Part shown: in pieces, positions 58,881 through 64,000 of the stretch
Layout of the letters: every line of letters starts with the position of its first letter
Position numbering within the stretch: the first letter of the stretch is position 1
Source: Myotis daubentonii
Taxonomy: Eukaryota > Chordata > Mammalia > Chiroptera > Vespertilionidae
Length of the DNA: 64,000 bases
NCBI RefSeq assembly: GCF_963259705.1
Contig: NC_081842.1
Span: forward strand, 178,811,849 to 178,875,848
Direction of reading: 5' to 3'
Position numbers and translations under genes: made by a program
The notes under the pieces: generated by a model
Databases searched by the model: none
What the model saw: only the letters and a program-made list of their open reading frames with translations
Told to the model about the DNA's origin: nothing

Positions 58881-59974
58881 CAATCCAAGTCCTAAGAGCA
58901 CTAGTCTTCTAATCATTTACGTTCAGATGTCGGCCTGTTATATCCTCTTTATATTCTGCAGGTATCTCAAACCTAATAAATTCAATGTTAAATCCTTGAT
59001 TGCCCTTCATATCTATTTCTCTTCTAATCTTCCTTTTTCCAATAAATATACCACCTTATATTCAGTTGCTTTTGGAAAACACCCGGAGTCCTCCTTAGTA
59101 CTTCCATCTTCTTTATCATTTACATGTAATCACTTACCAAGTCTCACTAGTTCTATCTGTAAAATATACTCCAATGTGTTTTCATCTCTACTATTAGCAT
59201 TTTTTATTACCTGGACTTCTGTGCCAGCCTCATTATAGCTTTCGCCAGCTCCGTTTTTACTCCTCTCTTTTCTGTTCTCCCTGCCACAAACAAGAATCAC
59301 GTCTAGTAGGCTGGGATATTCACTTTCTCAAGGCAAGACCTCAGTCGACAGTGGCCAGCATTTTCCATCAGATTTTTCAGATTCTGGGCTGATTTACCCC
59401 CTAATTCTGATTGACACATTTAAAAAATTTATTTGTGAATATAATCAGAAGACAGTTTTTTTTCTTTTTTCTTTTCTTTTTCTTTTTTTTTTTTAGGCCT
59501 AGGTGCCATGCTCCCTAAATTGGTGTATATAGCTCTTCTCTGACTTGTAATGTTGGTGTTCACTTACAATTCACCATGTAGTTAATGTATGCCTATCTAG
59601 GCTGTAGGGATGCACAATACCTTGATGGAGGTCACAACTTGAGTAAGAAAGAGGCTCCCAATTGAAGAATATACCATAGAGACGTAACTTTATCTAAGGG
59701 TCATGCAAACTTAGTCTAGGGATTAGATTGAGGAAGAAATTATTTGAAGTGAAGGTATAACAGCTAAGTAGTAATAATTCTGGTGAAGGTGTTGACAGTG
59801 GTGTTTTTGACATGGCGGACAGCGTGTCTAAAGGAAGAGAAATGATGTCCTTGTGCGGGAGTTGAAAGTTCTATGTGACTACAGAATAGAGTCAAGAGCA
59901 CCAGTGTCAAGAGGGAAAAGTGACAGGTAGGTAGAGACTTCTTTGTTAGCAATTGTAAGGATTTTATACTGTAT

Positions 59975-60135
59975 CTGCATGGTGGTTAGGACCTTGGACT
60001 CTAGAGTTAGACCTATGTCTGAACTCTTATCTCTTCCACGTGACTGTAGAAAAATCACTTAATCTCTTCAAGTCTCTTTCCTACTCTGAAAAAATGGGAA
60101 TAGTGATAGTATCTACCTCAAAGGGTTATTTTAAG
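59975..60135 (+). repeat. MIR SINE
   Basis: ggtggttaggaccttggact, tagaaaaatcacttaatctc and tctgaaaaaatgggaatag in MIR order. Confidence 0.6.
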
Positions 60136-61309
60136 TATCCCGGATTTGATTCTTTTTTTGGTTTGTATCCTTTTTTTTGGACATTCATGCATCACACTCC
60201 CTTGACTTCTTGCCATTTAATATTCAAATCACATAACATAATTCTTGTATTCCTTTCTACCCTTATTAGGCTGGCTTCCTTTGTACCATCCTGAGAAGGA
60301 GAGAGCATACTGACCTGAGGACACAAATGCCCTGTGCCCCTGGAAGTTTTAGCAATTAACAGCCATTGCCATACATTGATAAGTAGGCATTCTGATTTTA
60401 TGTCAGTCTTATGTGCTTGGCTAATGGGACTGTTCTTGGGAGATGGATCTATTGGTCATGTGCTGTCCCTTTAGTTTTATGAGTTTTTAAGGCCAAGGGC
60501 TAAAGAGAAGATGGAAAATTCATTAAAATAAAGTTACTCTTGAGGCCTCCTTCAACACAGGCAGCCTGCTTTCCCTGGATTGCTCTCAACTGTGCTCCTC
60601 TAGTAGCTGTGAGCTTGTTTTGTGTATTTACATTTTTATAGTTGCTTTAATTTTGTATTTACAAGATATTTAATTTACCATTATATAAATTCAAAATGAC
60701 TAGTAGAGAGTTAGTAAAAGCTGGTAGGACTGAGGTGTGGCGTAAGCACAGAATAATAAATAGCTGTTCAGGTATCCACTGACAAAACGATGTCCTGTGA
60801 AATATTTGATTTTGTTGTGTTTATATATTTGTCATTATACAGAGAATTTGGCACTTTAGTCATTTACAGAAATGATTTTTGTTTATTTGATTTCACAAAC
60901 AACGAAATCATTCATTTTTAGTTTTATTTGTTTCTTAACTATGGAAAAAGACCATGTATTTTAGTGGCTCTAAACTGGACCTCCTGGCAGGGCACTTTAT
61001 ATGATTGTTTTGGTTGTCACAGTGATTGGGGAGATGGGGATTACTGACGTCTCATGGACATGGAGGATGGGGGCAGGCCTGTTAAATGTCTTATAGTGGC
61101 CTGCAGAGCCCTCAGAGGGAGGAACTGTCCAGCCCTGGTGAATTGTAAGTGGCCCTTGTGAGAGGCCTGCCTGCTGGGTTCTTAGAGCCTCAGTAACTGT
61201 GCAGATAGCACCATCTAGTGAGGGAAGTAGGTCATAAGCAAAATTTACTTTCATCATAATGAGAGAAAATCCAACATTCTAAACTTTCTGTAAAATAAAA
61301 AGGTTATAG

Positions 61310-61500
61310 AATCGTAGACTTTTGGAGCAGGAAGGAAAATTAGAGATAATCTAATCCACCCTCTCCCTTTACAGATAAGGAAATTAGGGTCCAAAGAGGC
61401 GGAGTGATTTGTCCAGTAACATATATACCTAGTTAGTAGCGAGAGATCAGGCGGGAGTCCAGGTCTCATAGTTTCTCAGGTTAGTAATCTGAGCCTTTGT
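61310..61500 (-). repeat. MIR SINE-like
   Basis: ccctttacagataaggaaat, tagggtccaaagaggcggag and tagttagtagcgagagatca resemble reverse MIR. Confidence 0.5.
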
Positions 61501-61547
61501 CAGAGCATACTGACTAGCTTTGTGTCCTATTTGGGTTAATAGCTTAT

Positions 61548-61777
61548 CGGTGGTCGGCAAACCACGGCTTGCGAACCACATGTGGCTCTTTGGCGCCTTC
61601 AGTGTGGCTCTTCCACAAAATACCATGTGTGGGCACGCATGTACAGTGTGATTTAAACTTTGTGGCCCATGCGCAGAAGTCGGTATTTTGTGGAAGAGCG
61701 GGTATTTTGTGGAAGAGCCACACTGAAGGGGCCAAAGAGCCACGTGTGGCTCGGGAGCCGCAGTTTGCCAACCACTG
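61548..61777. mobile_element. Fold-back hAT element, 230 bp
   Basis: Arms run inward from ggtggtcggcaaaccacgg and its reverse. A short piece (gtattttgtggaagagc) is tandemly duplicated at the centre. Flanks share gctta; the left edge seems to have lost about 2 bp. Confidence 0.85.
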
Positions 61778-62463
61778 GCTTAGGTTATTTGTTTAGTGAT
61801 TCATTTAAGAAGGAAACAACTGTAAATGTGCACATCTCATTTACTAGGCTTGTTATAAGGTAAACTTTCATAATGCATGCATTATTCATTTCACCTTGTT
61901 TTGAACCTAACTGTATTACCTAGAAAAATGAGGCAGGCTTCTGTGTATTTAACTTTTTAGTTGCTATGATTTCAGCTCTAAGTGTTGAGTGTTATGATAA
62001 AAGCTTTAGGATAGAGAAAAATATATACATGAAAATGTATTATAAATTTATTATAATGATGAACTGACATGCTGGCAATCAAAAGATGCAAAACACTTTA
62101 AAGGAAGTGAATTACAAAATAATGGAAGTCTTTTCATTTCTCCTCTTTTAGGGCACATGAAATGAATTAATACAACGAGTTAATATTTGTTATGTACATA
62201 GAACAATACCCGATACATATAAGTGATTATTAATTAAACAAGATATATAACTGATATTTTGAACTTCTGGTTTTAAAACCTGTGCTCTTCACATTGCCCC
62301 AGTATACTGCCTCAAAAAGTAATCCAGGACCAACGTAGTTCACATATTTTTGTATGTTTGTGGCCATTATCAGTTCTGTTTTAAGGAGTAAGTGTTGTCT
62401 AGAAAGTGTTTCATCCTTCTTTCTTTATGCACTGCCAATGGATTAAATAAGAAATCACAAGTG

Positions 62464-62682
62464 GCCCTGACCGGTTTGGCTCAGTGGATAGAGCATCGAC
62501 CTGCGGACAGAAGGGTCCCGGATTCGATTCCAGTCAAGGGCATGTACCTTGGTTGCAGGCACATCCCCAGTAGGGGGTGTGCAGGAGGCAGCTGATCGAT
62601 GTTTCTCTCTCATCGATGTTTCTAGCTCTCTATCCCTCTCCCTTCCTCTCTGTAAAAAATCAGTAAACTATATATATAAAAA
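62464..62682 (+). repeat. Ves SINE with perfect 15-bp target duplication
   Basis: Sense copy with pol III A box (tttggctcagtggatagagc) and B box (gattcgattccag). Duplication aagaaatcacaagtg at 62449-62463 and 62683-62697. Confidence 0.95.
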
Positions 62683-62699
62683 AAGAAATCACAAGTGAA

Positions 62700-63160
62700 A
62701 TTAATAAATACTAGAGATAAATGAAAACAAGACCAGAACCTACCAAAAGTTATGGGATACAGTGGAAGCATTGCTCAGGGTAAATTTGTAGCTATAAATG
62801 CTTTCAAAATGTGAAAGATCTCAAACAAGCAACCTAACTTTACAACTTAGAAAACTATAAAAAGAAGAACAAAGTAAACCCCAAGCTGCTAGAAGGAAGG
62901 AAATAATAAAGATTAGATCAGAGATAAATTACATCGTGAATAAAAAGAGTAGGGTTTTAGAAAGACCAGCAAAATTGACAAATGTTTAGTTGGACTAGGA
63001 AAAAATAAAGAAGATTCAGATTACTAAAATCAGAAATGAAAGTGGAGATAACACTACTGATTCTGTAGAAATAAGGAAGTGTATAATACAGTATGATGAA
63101 CAATTGTATGCCCCCCAACTTGGAACCTTGATGAGATGGACAAATTTCAAGAAATAACTT
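62700..63160 (+). repeat. L1 ORF2 fragment (sense), interrupted
   Basis: L1 polymerase-type sequence (acagtggaagcattgctcag, tatgatgaacaattgtatgc, gagatggacaaatttcaag) with many stops. It resumes at about 63895. Confidence 0.75.
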
Positions 63161-63162
63161 AC

Positions 63163-63893
63163 CAGTGCAGCCACTGTGGAAAAACAGTATAGAGTCTCCT
63201 CAAAAAACTAAAATGGAACTGCCCTATGATCTAGCAATTCCACTTTTGGGAATATAGTGAAAGAAACCCGAAACACTGATTCAAAAGAATATATGCACCT
63301 CTATGTTTATTGCAGTGCTAGTATTAATAGCCAAAATTTGGAAGCAGGCCGAGTGCCCATCAATAGGTGAGTGGATAAAAAAGTTGTGGTACATTTACAC
63401 AATGGAATACTACTCGGCCATAAAAAAAGAAGGAACCTTACCCTTTGTGATAGCATGGGTAGACTGGAAGAATATTATGCTAAGTGAAATAAGCCAGTCA
63501 GAGAAAGACAAATACCATATGATTTCACTTATATGTGGAATCTAATGAACGAGACAAACAAAATAGAAACAGACTCATAGATACAGAGAAGAGACTGAAA
63601 GCTGTCTGTCAGAGGGGCGGGGTTGGGGGGCTGAGTGAGATAGGTGAAGGGATTAAGCAAAAACAAAACAAAAAACAAAAAAACCCCATACACAAAAAAC
63701 CAAACTCAGACACACAACAGTATGGTGATTACCAAAGGGAAAGGGTCGTGGTGGAGGTAGAAGAGAGTAAAGGGGGGATAAATGGCTATGGAAGGGGAAG
63801 ACTCTGGGTGGTGAACACACAATAAAAATAAATGATGTATTGACCAATATAATTTTATTGACCAGTGTCACCCAATAAAATCAATAAATCACA
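63163..63893 (+). mobile_element. L1 3' end nested in older L1
   Basis: Starts agtgcagccactgtggaaaa, includes taagtgaaataagccagtca and ends in caataaaatcaataaatcac. The surrounding L1 ORF2 continues on both sides. A clean target duplication was not found. Confidence 0.75.
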
Positions 63894-64000
63894 AAGAAAA
63901 CTGAATAGACCTGAAACACGTATGGAGATTGAATCAGTAATCAAAAATCTTTCAACAAAGAAAAGCCCTGGATCTGACAACATCATTTGTGGATTCTACC
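63894..64000 (+). repeat. L1 ORF2 fragment, continuing past the window
   Basis: Continues the polymerase sequence (gaatagacctgaaacacgta, aaaagccctggatctgacaa). Confidence 0.7.

Larger units (their letters stand above)
52016..64000 (+). other. OMA1: OMA1 intron 7, continuing past the window
   Basis: No exon resembling the next part of OMA1 was recognised in these 12 kb. The interval holds an antisense L1 block, eight Ves-type SINEs, one Helitron, two fold-back hAT elements, MIR pieces, and nested sense L1 at the end. Stretches between these, such as 58900-59950 and 60150-61290, show nothing I can identify. Confidence 0.7.

Noticed and set aside
62464..62540. tRNA gene
   Set aside because: A and B boxes are present, but the sequence is the head of a Ves SINE with tail and target duplication; no tRNA cloverleaf is kept.
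52016..64000. Remaining OMA1 exons
   Set aside because: Looked for the conserved segment that follows EAEADKIG...AAK in OMA1; none seen, so they must lie beyond the window.

Overview
This is a mammalian nuclear window, almost certainly from a vespertilionid (vesper) bat. Three repeat signatures together point there: about 19 tRNA-derived Ves-type SINEs, rolling-circle Helitrons of the Helibat type (5' TC...CTAG 3' with a hairpin just before CTAG), and many short hAT DNA transposons, including three SPIN copies. Two protein-coding genes lie on the + strand in the order TACSTD2, then OMA1, which is the order and relative orientation on human 1p32.

Region 1-9,940 is upstream non-coding DNA: old MIR SINEs, four Ves-type SINEs (one split by a Helitron) and a long GA microsatellite. 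Region about 9,940-12,052 is a CpG-rich promoter with a TATA-like box followed by the intronless TACSTD2 (TROP2) gene, complete at 321 codons with a poly(A) signal. Region 12,053-34,000 is intergenic and rich in transposons: a 269-bp hAT element, two SPIN copies, a 58-bp hAT remnant, a 5'-truncated L1 with target duplication, a 2.1-kb run of four Helitrons carrying minisatellites, MaLR LTR pieces, old L1 and a 539-bp hAT element with an internal hairpin. Region about 34,050-34,500 is a CpG island that probably holds OMA1 exon 1. Coding exons 2-7 of OMA1 follow between 37,344 and 52,015 and encode residues 1-401, including the HEIAH zinc-protease motif and the downstream EAEAD glutamate. The last coding exons were not found before 64,000, so the gene is cut by the window edge. 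The introns hold SINEs, a third SPIN, Helitrons, fold-back hAT elements, an endogenous retrovirus protease remnant and a large antisense L1 block (about 52.9-57.9 kb).

The genes are not functionally linked: TACSTD2 is an epithelial surface glycoprotein and OMA1 is a stress-activated protease of the mitochondrial inner membrane. I found no new multi-gene system. The most interesting material is transposon structure: Helitrons that carry an inverted pair of CTCF-like motifs, a consistent nnnTAnnn target preference of the hAT elements, and exactly readable nested insertions that give relative ages.
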